Positions 13,801-27,500 of a stretch of 64,000 bases of DNA are shown piece after piece; positions within the stretch are counted from its first letter, which is position 1, and every line of letters begins with the position of its first letter. The notes under the pieces are model-generated. The model was not told where the DNA came from. It worked only from the letters and a program-made list of their open reading frames with translations, and did not search any database. Source of the stretch: Ifrita kowaldi (taxonomy: Eukaryota; Chordata; Aves; Passeriformes; Cinclosomatidae); assembly GCA_013398055.1 (NCBI GenBank), contig VZRS01014168.1:779299-843298 (forward strand). The letters run 5' to 3'. Position numbers and translations under genes: made by a program.

Positions 13801-16800
13801 TTAGCATGCAAGTTACATATTGTATATCATTGTGGTCTGGGTTTTTTTCCTAACTGCTGTTTTACTTCTTAGTGCAATCAAGCTTTATTTATAAACAATT
13901 GAGAGACTTGGATGTGACATATTACAAAGTTTAGGTGTGTAGCAAATATGTGTTAAAGCAAAACACATTATCAGCCTAAATTTCCAGTGCAAACCCTCCT
14001 CAACATCAAACTGGTTGTGCCTTTATAAATTGAACCCTTCTGAAGACACTTTGAAGTAAATACTAAATAATTAATATTCTGAGATATATTTGAGATATAT
14101 ATTCACTTTATTTGACATACATATTCACCTTAAATATTACAATCACTGGTCTTTAAGCAGCATGTTTCCAGTCCAAGACCATTCTTACCTTTACCCTCTA
14201 CCTAAACACATCCTGTTACACTACTATGGAAGCTTGAATGCGTGGAAAGAAGCTTCACTTGTTCCTGAGGAAATTTATCAGGAAAACTGACTTTTATGAT
14301 TACATCAAGTTCTGTCCTGAAGACTAAAATGAAGTTGTTCCCACTCCAGTGAAGTGTCCCTCCTTATTTCTCTACTAATTGTTCTAAACATGAACTCTCT
14401 TTGCAAACATGTTTGCCATGACTGACTATACAGTTTAACAAAAGGGCAAATTTGGAAAACATACAGCAATTTTACAGGTAAAGAGCCATTGAACAAGTCT
14501 CACAGAGGAAAAACATCAAAAACTTCAACCTGCATGCAAAAGGCTTCAGGTTTCAGCCAAAGCCAATGAGTAGGGTAATTTGCAATATCATACAGTGGTT
14601 TGTAAGATGTTTAAATGAACTCACTCTCTGTTAGCAGAGCATGTCATAAGCTTTGCAACACTCCGGCAAGACAGAATTGTTTCCATATTTAAGTGCCATA
14701 TTTAGCTAATAGGAAACTTCAAGTGAATTGTTCAAGATCAAAAAATGAGCAGGGATTTGAATCCTATTCTCCAAAAACTTATGAGACATTAACTCATGGA
14801 CTGAGCTTCCTTTCTGAAAAAAACTACAGCTGTTCTTTGGCTGAACAAGGAATGTACTTCCTGTGCAGCCAATTCCCCACCCCCAGCATCTCTCAGATTT
14901 ACTTTCCTCCGGTTCTGTTATGCAGCTTTCTTACTCCTAAACCCAAACAGCAGATAGAGAAATGGGCAGGTCTGGAATGAACTTCGTGATGAAATGAATA
15001 ATGGTAACGCCAGCTAGCTCACTAAACTGTCATCAGTCTACAATGACAATAAGCTCATCATAATCTATATTCCCATCTTTATCTTTCATTGTTCTAGTTA
15101 GGCTGTTTGTTTAAGCCTCTTAACCCAATTACTGAAATTCATTGTTCTCATTAGTGCCATTTGTTGCCAAACAAGAAAAAAAAGGGTTTTCTGACAGAGC
15201 TGGAAAACTCTCAAAATATGTGGTTGGCCCCAGCACTTCTCTCATTCTCGCAAGCTTAGGCCAGCACAGAACATCTTTGTTTTGCAGTTGTCAAGGCTCT
15301 AAGCAGTTGTTGAGGTCTCTGCACACTTGTCATCATTTAAGGACAATGTAAAATATATTGACGGCAACATGGGTATAAACCCCATAAGGGATTACTAAAG
15401 GAAAATTCTCAGGAAATGGAAATGCTGTAAATAGGTGTTAGTGTAAAGATTTACAGGAAGAGAACACAAACAAAGACTTTACTGTGTCAAATATCATTCT
15501 TGTATTGTGATAAACTTAACTAGATGTTGCCAAAGGACTTTGCAGGAATTACAGCTTGCATTCCTGTCCATCTCATTCCAGTTCATTGGCCAGACTCATT
15601 TTCCCACAGTACATCTATAATCATGACTGCCTTCTTATACAAAATTAAGTTCATCTAAGAAGCTCATCTTCTACTTTGCTGAAAACATGGGAAAAGTGAG
15701 GGTCTTTTTCTTCAGCCCATCCTCAGGCTCTAGTGTTTCACTTTTCAGTTGCAAGCCAACTTTTACTACAGAACATGGACATGGTCAGATAAAATTTCAG
15801 TTGGCAGTGCAGTTTTTATTTGCATAACAGGTGCACTGGAAATATGTGGTGTAAACCCTTGGCAATGATGTTGGAGTGAGTGTCATTTTTTTGCATGTGA
15901 CACAACTGAAAAGTGTGTACTTGTTCTTGTATACACTTTGAGAGCTTCCTTGTAAAAAAATCTGATTTTTCATGATGACATCACAATTTTCTAAACTTGT
16001 TGGATTTCAAGAGCTCTAGGACATGTTCATTTAGGCATCCACACCATGTGTGAAAACATTTCTAAAATACATTATTGCTATGTCCCCTGTGTTTGAACAC
16101 AGAAATGACTTGGTATCTCTGTTTAACAAGTCTGTGTTCTTTAAGTTCTTTTTCTAAAACTACATTTTGGATTCCTAGCTTTGTCTCTATATTAGTAAAC
16201 ATATTTGCATCTTATCCACAAGCAGAAATAACTGCTCAAAAATTATCTGACACAAAATTGTATCCTTGTTTATTCAAAGTTTATTTTAATGAGGTTTAAG
16301 GAAAGAGTTTAGCTGGGAAGTCATGTTTTAAGTAAAAGCTTTACTTTAAGCCACCAGGGAGGAAAGGGAAGGGAAAAAGAAGGAAAAGAGAGAGAGGAGT
16401 TAATTGCAATTTCTGTTTTGTTTTACACTTCTGCCTGTTATCACTGAACAAGCAGGGTTAAGAGTTAGAAAATCAAGTTTAACCTCCAGTCCTGCCAGCT
16501 TGCTGCTCTCCGTCCATAGGCAAGTTACTCCAACTTGAATGGACTCCAATGGAAACTCCAATGTTTCTTCCCCTCATATTTGTCCATCTAAGTTATGTAT
16601 ACTGTTCTCTCCAGCAGTGTTTGACACAGAATTAGTGCAAGTCCCTCAATAGAATCATGTCATCCAGTGGGCCATGTGCACTCTATTTCATGTAAAATTA
16701 CACCTTGGTCCTGCCTGAAAATGGAAAGATGCTTGTGCCAGTTATTCCACACTGGTAGAATGTACCTAAAATACCATTTCTCATAAGATATCCAGCATCA

Positions 16801-19800
16801 AAGCATCTTGCATTGTAAATAATATGCAGTATTATTTAAATAACAATTAAAATTATTATTTACTACTACTAATAACATGTTATTATATTTAAAATATAAA
16901 AATTGTATTATTTTTTATAACTAAAAATATGCAGTAAATTACCTTTTTTACCTCTCCTTCTCTTTCTCCCTTCCCTTTGCCTCCGCCTTGAGCTTAGTAG
17001 TAGACACAGTCTCTTACTCTCTACCCTTCAAAGCTTCTATTCTTCAGACCACAGGTCATAAATACACATTTCTTTCCTGAATTTTTTCTTCTGCTGTGGT
17101 GAATAACCTGATCAGTTCTAACAGAAACATTCCTTCCTGACACCATGATGAATCACAAATCCCTTAGATACAAAGGAGACTGAGTCAATTTCAGAGAGAG
17201 AATCCAGAGAATTTAACACTTCATCTTGTAAACAAGACCAGCCCTTCTAGTGTTAAAACCAAATATATTAGAAAAAATCAATTAGAAACCAGTTTTAATT
17301 AAGTATACCTGTAGAATGTTCTTTTATTTCCTTTGTAGGTAAAAGAAGCATTGACTACACTGAAGCATGTTGCTGGACTATTGTTCTTTCAAAGTGTTAA
17401 AGCTGAGAGATATAGAGATAGAATTCTTCATTATGATGAATTGAAGAAGAAATGAACTTAAATCCTAACTTCAGAGGATCAAGGGGACGACAGCATTTAT
17501 TTCAATGGCACTGAGATTTCACCTTCTGTAGCAAACTCAGCAATTCTCTTTGCTTGCAAAGTGCTTGGATCAGGCCCCCAGGACATTGCAAAGACCAAAG
17601 CATTTTCCTCTTCAGAAGCTTTTCAGAAAGCCCTAGAAATAAAAGCTAGCTTTTGATTTGGATGTGTCTGTAGGGTGGATTCCACTGGGGCAGGAAGGTC
17701 ACCCCTTCTTCCTTCCTGGAGCTCAGGGGAATGGGAAAGAGAGGATCCCCTGAGCACATGCAAGTCTCCTTCAGTAATGAACCACATGCTTGTTACTAAG
17801 AAAGCATAATAATTATATTATATCCATCTGCAGCTTTTTATATTTGAATTAACTGAGCTTTATTAACACATTATTTGATTATTTTGCAGTATTTATAAAA
17901 AAACCTCATTTTTTTTGGCTAGAGTTCCTGAGTTTCAGTATTTTATGTTGAACAGTTATTTACTGCAGCACTGAAACAATGTTTGCACCAGTAAATTAAA
18001 CTTGAGACATATCATTCTCTGCCATTCAGGCCAAATGACACAGTAAAACCTATGTTGAGAACATTGCACCCAGCGTGAATGCCCAAATGGAGGCTGTTCA
18101 CCCAAATTGCCTTCTGGAACTGGTATTTGCCCTGTGATAGCTTCTGAACATTTTCTGAGGCATTTGGGGTGGGGAGGATGGCTCCAGCTAAAGTTGTGCC
18201 AAGGATCTTCCTAAGAGGAAGTTCCAGTCTCCAGGAATGTCCAATGGAGCTTTTCGAAGTACATTAATACATGATGCAGACAAACAGCAGCAGGACTCGG
18301 AGCACATCCAGCTGAGGCCAACCAGCAGCACCCTTTGCCTCTGTTCTCTGCCTTCTGCAGGATTTGAAGTTGCTAGCAAGTGTGGAGGAGGATGACAGAA
18401 GACGTATGATAGATGCACCACTAGAGCCAGCCAAATGACTAATTTAAGTGGTTCTGTGATTAAACAAGGAGCTGACAGCTGATCTCTGACTGCAGCATGA
18501 GACGTGGTTGGTGTATTTAGCACTCAGAGCTATTTTCATAGCTGAACCAAGTAGGTGCAAATCCTCTGCAGTTCTCTCTTCTGAGCTAATTCCCTGATCC
18601 TTGATTAATAAGACCTGGTAGAAATTAGACAAGCTTAGAGCATCAACACAAACCGAAAATGCAATCTAACCTCAAATCAATTGAATCAGCATCTTATCTA
18701 CATTTCCTGCCTTTTACATGTGCCAGTGTTTAGCTCACCACAGCGACTTCAGAGTGTCAGTATATTTCACAATTCAATTAGTCATTCCCAAGTAAAGTAT
18801 TGTAATTGATTCTTTTTTGGTCTCCACTGGTGATAAAGGTAATGGATGTTTTTGTCAAGTGAATGGACTTCCTCTAAATGTCTGCTTCTCCATGTCACTG
18901 CTCTGAAGTAAATGGTGAGGTATATTTCTATAAATAGACAAGTAGCTGGCAGGAGGGGAAAAAAAAAAGAGAAGGGGAAAAAAGAGCAGAGAACCATACA
19001 TTTCCTGACATTGCACTTTCAGGACGGTTTAATTACCACAAACGAACATTCTTGAACCACTCTTATCTTAGGGAGCATTGCAGGAAGCAGAGAATAATTT
19101 GAATGCTAACAGATATTGCCTAAAATACAAAAGGAAAATTAATCAAATGCCCCTGTACTGTGTCCATGGTTTCAGTTTGGGGGAACTGATGTTTCCAGAA
19201 AAGGCTGAAGTAGCACCTCAGACTAAGAGCTGTGGCTTACAGCAAGAACTGATGTAACATCTCCCAGCAGCTGGTCTGCACTTGAAAAACAGAGCAAGCA
19301 ACTCCTGAGAAAAGCAATCAATCAGCTGCATTTGTCACAGCTCTCTGAAGTCCCCAGCTATGGATATCATTAACCGAACAGTTTCCCTGCATGCAGTGAG
19401 GGGCAGCACGCCAAGAGCAGGGGTAGGGTTACCTCCAAAAACACCCTGACTGCCAGGTTTTAGGGCCTTCCTCTTCATAACGCTTCCTTTCACCACATAG
19501 AAAAGACTTGCAGACCTAAGAAACATCCTGGATCACATTAAAACCCCATGGCATAGAAACTCCCTGGGAAGAATTTTTTCCTCATGGAAAGCAAAACTGC
19601 TGATTCCTTGGCTTGGTGCCAGCACTGCAATGTAACTGAACAGGAACACCTGGCATCTTGCCAGGAATATGCACATCTGTCAGTAGTGGTCATTTTTTCC
19701 CTGGTATTCACATAAAGATGTTAAAAGTAAGAAATTCTGGTATCCTGAGGTTTCAAAAAATTAAAAGGTAGTGGGGCTACTGTGATCCCATCTTTCCATT

Positions 19801-21735
19801 TAGCTGATTTTACAAAATATCATGCATCACACATAATGGAATATGCCCCACAGTAGTCACCAAACCTATCAGACTTAATATAAATCAAGGACTTCTAGAA
19901 CTGTACCTAGAGAAGAAATATTTCAGAAAATTTTGATGATGTTTTCCTTAAATTGTGTTAAAGTCCTCTATGATGTTACCCTTGGGTGACATAAAAATAT
20001 GATGGAGGCTTTTGCATATTGCAGTGCATATTTTCCAAGACAAAATTAATCAATTAATCTGCAGCCAAACTTGTTTGGGGACAGGCAGTTTTCTGAAATT
20101 TCTTGGCTATCTCAGTAAGTTACAGCTGTTCTCCACTAGACTGTCTTAAAATCTAGAGTGGTACTGTTATGTGCTTCCAATATACTGCAGAATTTTACAT
20201 TAAAATGGATAAAGAGGTTAATAATTTTTATAATGATTAGGAAAGCAATCTGAATCAAAAAGCCTTATATGTTAATTTAAAATAGGATTTATTATAATTA
20301 GAGATATAAAGGATTGATTAGATCCCATAAGGGTGAGATATAACTTTGAATAAGCATTAACTGTTGCATTTCCTTTTCCTTGTAACCTGTATAAAGGGCC
20401 TGAGCATTTGGAGGACTTTAAGCATCTGCTAGTTAAAGCAGCTCATCTGTATTGAACCTAAGGATGAGAGCTTAAGGGTTTTCCTTCTTCCATAGGTAAA
20501 GAGCACTACAAATAAAACGTGAAGGGGCAGCTAACATCTGTATGACTCCATTGTCATCATGGGGAATTGTATCTTCTTGTCCACTCTTGGCAAAGAGAAT
20601 ATGGATCTCCCATCTGGGGTGGAAATAGACTGACTTCACCAGCCTCTTGTCCATTTGGGCCGACACTCTTTTTGTGTCAGCATTTCTTACCTGCTGATAG
20701 AGATGGGCATGGAGAAAGAATGGCTTTGCTTGGCTCTTCTCAAGGCCACAGCTGCCTCCCTAGCATTTTCTATCTAGTGAAAATAATAATTTTAAGTCCA
20801 CATCCTTAGCTGCTGTTTTGTTACATGATCTTATTGATTTTGATGGCTGCTGATGCCATCAAAAGATTATTTCAAATGAGGATTGGGCGGTCACCAAAAC
20901 AATCACTTAACTTTCAAATCTCCTTTCTCAATTGGAAATTATGTCCTGCTTTATGTTATATATGTGACAGGTTATAGTCCATATATTTTGAGTACTATTT
21001 TGTAACATTTTCAAATGTTCAAGTTTAGATACCCAATCAAAGCTACTCATCAAACACACCCCTCCTGCACATTAGTAATATACCTAGGCACTGTGAAGAA
21101 GTGCCTATAATATGTCCTAAAAACAGCTGGCCTGAATGTCTCTCTGCAGAGGTGCCTGCCTTTCTCTGTAGAAAATGATCCTTTAAGCAATTCACACAGA
21201 GGGGAAAATCTGCAGTTTATAGAGACAGGAAAAAACACTTTATTGATAAAAGGAGGTCGTACCAAGCTTGCACAGACATCTGGATTTAGTTTAGGGATGA
21301 AATATGTATGCTCCAAAACCAATTCACTCTCTCCATTAGTGAACATTGGGATACTGGAGGTGGTCTTTTTGGAAAAAGAAGACAAATGCAGACATTTTTT
21401 TTCCCCTGTGAATATAAGAGGACTCTCTGTGAAACCTTCACTGATCCACAGCTGCCCTGTGATAGCTCAAAGCACTGAGAGATCAGAAAGGCAGCAGATG
21501 TGGCAGAATCACTCAGTACTGAAATGGCACAAGCCAGATTTGCCAAGCAGCAGTCAGGGACCACATACATCTGTTCCTCAGAGCTCAGCAGGCCAGCTGT
21601 GATGGAGAGAGATTAGCTCAAATGAAATGGAACATGAAAAGTCTGGTGAAATTGCCACAAATAAAGTAAAGAGTGGTTCCTGGAGAGACAAGCAGATCCA
21701 TCTGCAACAGATCTAATGAAGCTTGGGTTTTTTAA
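10841..21735. other. Intergenic sequence, nothing recognised
   Basis: Nearly 11 kb with no exon or recognisable repeat. It includes a very AT-rich block (about 16820-16937) flanked by two copies of AATATGCAGTA, a 14-bp perfect palindrome at 14403-14416, and a purine-rich stretch at 16358-16400. Open frames of 60-110 aa are spread at chance density. Confidence 0.5.
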
Positions 21736-21890
21736 TGGATTTGTGCCTTGTGGTTGGATTCTTTGGTGTGAGTACCAATTAAAACTCTTCCTGTGGTTGG
21801 GGCAGTCATAATAGTTGTCTTCTGTGTGAATTCTCCAGTGGGTGGAGAGCACACTGCAACCTTGTGATCAGAGAAGATCTGACTTGATTA
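21736..21890 (-). pseudogene. Degenerate C2H2 zinc-finger fragment
   Basis: On the minus strand from 21852 the frame reads LSTHWRIHTEDNYYDCP, then RKSFNW, then SHQRIQPQGTNP. This follows the Kruppel-type register: ...L..H.RIHTGEKPY.C..C.KSF......HQRIHTGEKP. The second zinc Cys is His, the linker TGEKP has become TEDNY, the finger is shortened before HQRI, and the last zinc His is Gln. Upstream bases read RSSLITRLQ, like another finger end. No intact finger remains. It is therefore a fossil of a ZNF gene or retrocopy; the parent gene cannot be named. Confidence 0.55.
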
Positions 21891-23650
21891 GACCACTAAT
21901 GGCACCTCTTGTTCCTGCTCAGCCACCTATTCCTACAGAACTGGATATTTAACTCCTGCTAACTTCTGCTACCCTGGGTAGAAACTAGTTAAGTGATTTG
22001 GAGTTATTGGGATGTAGCTGGACAGTATGGCAGACCCATGTGCACAGATTCCTGTATATGCACAAGTGGAGTGTAATCTCTCACTGCTCACTGCAGGGAC
22101 CATCACATGGACCTAGGCTATTATCTCCTGGCTTGTGATTTCAATAACAAAAGCTGAAACATGCCTTGTGTCAAGGCTGTGATGTCTGCTGAGGCGACAG
22201 TGAGTACAGATATATTCTTGAAGACACTCACCTTTTGGCTGAAGAGTCAGTCCAGGCTTGTGCGTAGAGCACTGTGCAGGACAAAGGAAACATGAAATCT
22301 AACTTATGCTTTGGAAAAGCAGCTTCAGCTACACCTCCTGTAAGTAACAGAAAATAGTATCCCTTCCATCCACATTGTTAACCTCTTCATTACTTTCACA
22401 TCACAATTTCATGGTCCCTGTAAGCTGAGGAATTCTCACCTTACACGATGATGATGATGGCCATGACTGTTGATTGCTGGTTATCCCACTTACATGACCA
22501 GGGAGCAGATATTTCACGTGACAGCATTTTCATTTTTGGGAAGTAGAAGTCACCTTCAAGAGAAAGTCCACAGGTCTAATGTGAAGGGCTGCAAAATTAA
22601 AGCGAATCTTCTTCATGCTCAGTTCTTCTTGGCAGTGGGACAAATGGATCAGTTTTCTGAGCTACTTACTTAACTCTTATTTTTAGTAATCATTAAAGAG
22701 TGACAAGGAAATAGAAAAGATGGTGTTATATTTGGCAATACCCTGATTTCATTTCCTGACTTGGTCACAGCCTTTCTTTGTGACTTGAAATCATGTACCA
22801 TTTTTCAGCCTGTCTAACAGAGTCCTTGCAAATGATGACTCCTTTCTCTTTTTAGGTACAAGGGTACTAAAGTATAAAAGTCTATATACATCCATGTAAA
22901 CATTAAGTCAAGATAAATATCGTTCCAGAGCTACTTAATCACTCACAGAGGTAGGATAAACAACTGAGTTCAGAAGAAAGGCTAACTTTTTATAGACTAT
23001 AGGAAACTATTTGCAGAATTCTTATTTTGTTCCACTATTTAGAACCAACAAATCAAATCANATTGTGTCCAATGATTATGTTAATTATAATGCATTGCTC
23101 CAGAACTACTGCTGTGGATTTTGTTGTAATAGGACTCTCAGAACAAGACCATTCCTAAGATCCAGTCAAAGGGGTGATGTGGTTGCTGTCAGAGCTGGAA
23201 CCTAGACTGAAACCAACTCTTCTCAGGTGTCAGCAGAGAATTGTCATATGTTTGTGGACTGTATTCTTGAGAAATATTATGCCAAGAACACCCCCACTTG
23301 GTCAAGGAAAGAAATGGAGTCAGAGAAAGATTACCACATCTGAAATATATTGCACAAAAAACTACTATTCCGTGCTTTTTTTTTGAAAATTTCTGCCCAT
23401 GAATATCAGCATGAATGAAATTCCAAAGGTCATTGAGAGAAAAAACAAAGTTATAAACGACAATTTTTAGTGTTTTGGTATGGTTCATTGAAAATTTCTC
23501 ACACAAACTACATATCTCAGACTGTAGTGTAAATACTCAAGCCAACTTGCCTGGCATCAGCACCCAGGCTTCTATAACATCATCCTAAGTACAAACTAGT
23601 TTCTTTTGTTGTTACCAGAGAACAAGTTTTCTTAAATAATAATCTCAGCT
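21891..23650. other. Intergenic sequence, nothing recognised
   Basis: No gene or repeat family seen. One undetermined base lies at 23061. A small GATGATGATGATGG run lies at 22447. Confidence 0.5.
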
Positions 23651-23749
23651 CTACAGGAGATTATGTCTACATAATCTCCTGTAGGGCTGTGTACTACAGG
23701 ATATAGTTCCTGTAGACACAAGGAACTATATTCCTTTTGTACACAGCCC
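23651..23749. repeat. Two adjacent strong hairpins (inverted repeats)
   Basis: Hairpin 1: arms 23651-23666 and 23669-23684, 16 bp perfect, 2-base spacer. Hairpin 2: outer arms 23684-23694 and 23739-23749 (11 bp, GGGCTGTGTAC with its complement), then an internal loop of three bases on each side, a 4-bp AGGA/TCCT stem, a one-base bulge and a 9-bp TATAGTTCC/GGAACTATA stem around an 11-base loop (about 24 paired positions in 66 bases). Hairpin 2 resembles a microRNA precursor in size and shape; together they could also be the remains of a MITE-like element. Function unknown. Confidence 0.75.
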
Positions 23750-24435
23750 AGACACAGTCATTGAAAGAATGCTGTGAAAGCTAGCATCTTTTTAAAATTT
23801 TATTATCATTTGTTTCTTTCTTTTAGCAAGAAGTTTTGTGCAGTGTTGAACAGTCACAAAGAGAAGCCACCAACATTCAGCCACACACGAAGCACAACAT
23901 CAACACAAACATTTTTTCTTCAGCCACTCTCAGCTTTCCCAGAAGAGCAGAAAAGAAAACCAAGAATGCCTATTTTATTTGCTGTAGACCATCAACTTTG
24001 AATCATCTCTAATTAGCTTCCAACAAGATGTCTGGTTCCAGAACAGAAGTCCTTAATTAGTCTCTACAGCCATTGATTTCAAGGGGAGTTTTACCTGACT
24101 GAGGATTTTGAATGAGGTCACGAGGTGTGAGTGAGCCCTGAGGAAGCAAATGGAGCCTCACCCTTGTGCAGGTGTGCAGGTGAAATTTCAAGGAGGTTCA
24201 CTGCTCTTTCTAATATTTTTGTTCCCCTATAGGGAAAAGGCTGTAATTTTAGCGTGGTGCTACAGGAATTTAGAAACATCCAGACAGGGTTAAATGTGCC
24301 TCAGAAAAGCTCCCAGGAAAATTGAGGGAAAAAAAATGTAGGGAAAAGGAATCCACAATAAAGTTCACAAACAGTAAAGCTTTAGGAATATGAAATGAGG
24401 GTTTGAACTTGACGCTGTGCTTCTGTGAAAAAAAA

Positions 24436-24537
24436 CCAACAACAAAACAACAACAACACAACAACAACACAACAACAACACAACAACAACAACAACACCA
24501 CAATAATAATAGTAATAATAATATTAATAATAATAAA
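24436..24537. repeat. Compound (CAA)n / (TAA)n microsatellite
   Basis: About 65 bases of AAC/ACAACAAC units passing directly into about 35 bases of AAT/TAA units. The long minus-strand open frame here (Leu/Val/Cys runs) is a translation of this repeat and not a gene. Confidence 0.95.
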
Positions 24538-27500
24538 GCAGCTTGTGGCAGGAGACTGGGAGGAAATTGTGAGCAGGATGTGAGTAGCTGAGGCTGGACA
24601 GAGAAACAGAGGTCACACCAGCTTCCTGGGCCAGGGCTTTGGGAGGTCTCTGTCCAAGCTCCCACTCATGCACAAAAAAAGCCTTGGCCTGAGAACTTGT
24701 GGCTCTGTAAAAGGGCAGACAATGAAATGAGAAAAGGAACGACTTTACCGGAAGAATGTGGTGACGTTGTGCTGCTGTGGGAAGATGAAGACCAAGATGT
24801 CAAAAGCACAATCCCCTCCTCTTCCATATTTAAGTCTCATAGCATGTGGGTAATTCAATTACTTAAAGTAAATCACCTCTCTGTAACATCTATAAAATCA
24901 TATAACTTTTCTTAAAACTCATGTATTAGTTTTCAGAAACAGCTGAAGAATTTTAGATAAAAATTTCTGTGCATATGCACAGAATTCCATACAAGACAGA
25001 CTCTTCGATTAAAAAAAAAAAATAGCTGAGAAAATAGGAAAACTTCTAAATAACTGAAATTGGATTCCTGTATGCAGAAACTCCTCTAACCTTAATACCT
25101 AATAACCTTAACGATATCCTTAATATGGGCCACCTCTAAGACTTTAAAAAATGAACTGAAAGATCTGACAGGCTGTGTGCGTGTAAGAGCAGATAGATGA
25201 TGAAGGTCAGTAAACACAATTGCAGCAATCAATAGGTATGTATTGGCTCTGTAATTATCTTCCTATTAATGCTAAATTAGCTAAGGTATATTTCAGACAT
25301 CTGTTATAATTTAAAGGATTGCCAATAATTCTTATCTTATTGAAAAAAAGATTACTCCTTATTGGAAAGGCCACAAAGCAAACCCGAAAATCTTTATCTA
25401 TGGAGTTTGTCTCACAGTGCAAGGTGTCATCAATAAAACATCTCATGGTCCGCTCACTGCTGCTGTGCAGACTGAAGACTATTATAAGTTGATAATTTTC
25501 TGTTCTGACATACCCTAACACATGTTTTAATGGTGGTATTGCTCTTGCATCGTATCTTTATCCTTCAGGACACGTCAGTTTCTCACCCAGCCGACCTATC
25601 CAGCATTCCTGGCATACCTTCAGTCAAGCACCACGAGATGATATCCATAAAAATCCACTTTAGCTGACAGAAGGCATATAATATCCTTTAAAAACCCCTG
25701 GTTTTAAAAGTCTGCTTTGTGACACTTATTTTTACCTGCCCCCCCACACCCCATCCCCCAGCTCAGGGGTTTTTTATGCTTCAGGGGGCTGCTTGCATCT
25801 TCCCCTCTAGCCCTTACCAAACAATCTGAGGGAGAAGAAGGCATTGGTTAAATATCTCACCACCCAAATGTTAACTCTCACAAATCACCTGTAGGGGGAA
25901 GAGCCTGTTTTTCCACACTCTTACATATTCTGTGCATGCTGCAGTTTCTCTCCTATGCGGGCTCGGCAGCTTTCTCAGGATTATGTGATTTACATTCTGC
26001 ACAGGCCTATGTGGATCCATACAGCTCAGCAGGAGTGATTTTTACAGAATTACTGTAGCAGCCATAGGCCAGAGTAGGATTTGAATTTTTTCTTGCTTAG
26101 ATGTGATTCACAGCAGAATCTCAAGGACAGAGCTGCTGCAGGCTTAAACTCCTGGGAAAATCATACCTGTCCAAGGAGGAAGGTCCTTCCCAAGGTACAA
26201 TCCCTGCCTAAGAATTTTTAAAGGAGCTAAAGAAAACTGAGGGCCCTGATACATGATCAAGTTATTGAATATTAATGAGTTACCTTGCATCAGCTGAACC
26301 ACAGCAGCTCCTGTGTACTTAATCGCAGCCCATTGCTGCCACCAAGGATAACACACAAGTATTACCTTTTTCACCGAGGTCTGGTGTGATTCTTTTTGTC
26401 CACGTTTGCTACAAACTAAATGCACACACAAAAAGTGAGCTACTGCCACTCAGCTGACAGGCACTAAGCCATGAAACTCTGGTCACAGGGGATACAGCGA
26501 AATCAGGAGTCACATTCATCAAAGTTGCTCATGCACTTCTGAAATGCAATGTCAAATGTCAGTTTGGTAGAAAAAGCACTAGCAAATATCTCCTGAGTTA
26601 AAAAAGACGTCCTTCAGCTGCCAAGAGAACAGCCTCTGTTCCTAAGCTCTCCCACCGCCCAAGGAGCTTGTATATCACACCAAAAGACATCATTTCTCAC
26701 CAGAACATCTCTGCATCGCCACCATGCCCTTGCCAAGAGAATGAAGAGATTGTTTGCTGACCGGTGCAGCCTCACCTCTGTGAGATGTCTCAGTCTGGTC
26801 CTCTTCTATTCAATATGTAACACAACAAAGCTTTTAAACGATATCAAGTTTATGCACACAAAGAAGTCTTGAAAAAGTGGCTTTTCTGGATTTGGGACAT
26901 AACTTGGATTTGTTGGGGCTTTTTTTTTTTTTTTGCTGCTGCAGAAAATGGCACATGGAGTCTATCCACAAAAAATATTTTGATTTTAGATAAAACCAGC
27001 TAGCTGGGGAGCAGAGAATGGGAATACTAATAGTTAATTGGCATTTTGTGTGATTACAGGGGGCTGAAGCCACTGAACACTCTTGAAATGATATTGCTAA
27101 GGAGGAAAATACGTTATGCTACCATGATCATCAAAAGTTTATGGACACAAATGTTAGGAAAGGAGAAATTTCTATGGGCCAGCAGGTGTAAGAAATGCTA
27201 GATCCTTGCTTTCAAAATTCCTTCCCTGAAATACATTTCAAGAGTGGCACTTTAATGAGACTTGGAGCTGTTCATATTTGTTCTTATTTTGGTATTGTGC
27301 AGCTGCAACTCAGCCTCACCGTTCTAAGGGAATGGAGTCTTCTTATGGGCCAAGAGAAATAAAATCTCTCCTTGAGCTTAATTCAAGCTAGCAGCATACA
27401 AATACAAGAGTATGTGTTTGTGACGCCTCTGCATCCAGACCTCCTGTGCGCTAATCACAAAAATTACCTTTGGTCAAGTTAGTTGCACTGAGAAAACCTG

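Noticed and set aside
14403..14416. 14-bp palindrome containing a p53-type half site (AAACATGTTT)
   Set aside because: Only one half site; palindromes of this length are expected by chance in a window this size.
23061..23061. Undetermined bases at 23061 and 31332 as junctions like the one at 41558
   Set aside because: No repeated sequence was seen on the two sides of either; they may be simple ambiguous calls.
24270..24665. 131-aa minus frame with Leu and Val/Cys runs, membrane-like
   Set aside because: Translation of the CAA/TAA microsatellite.
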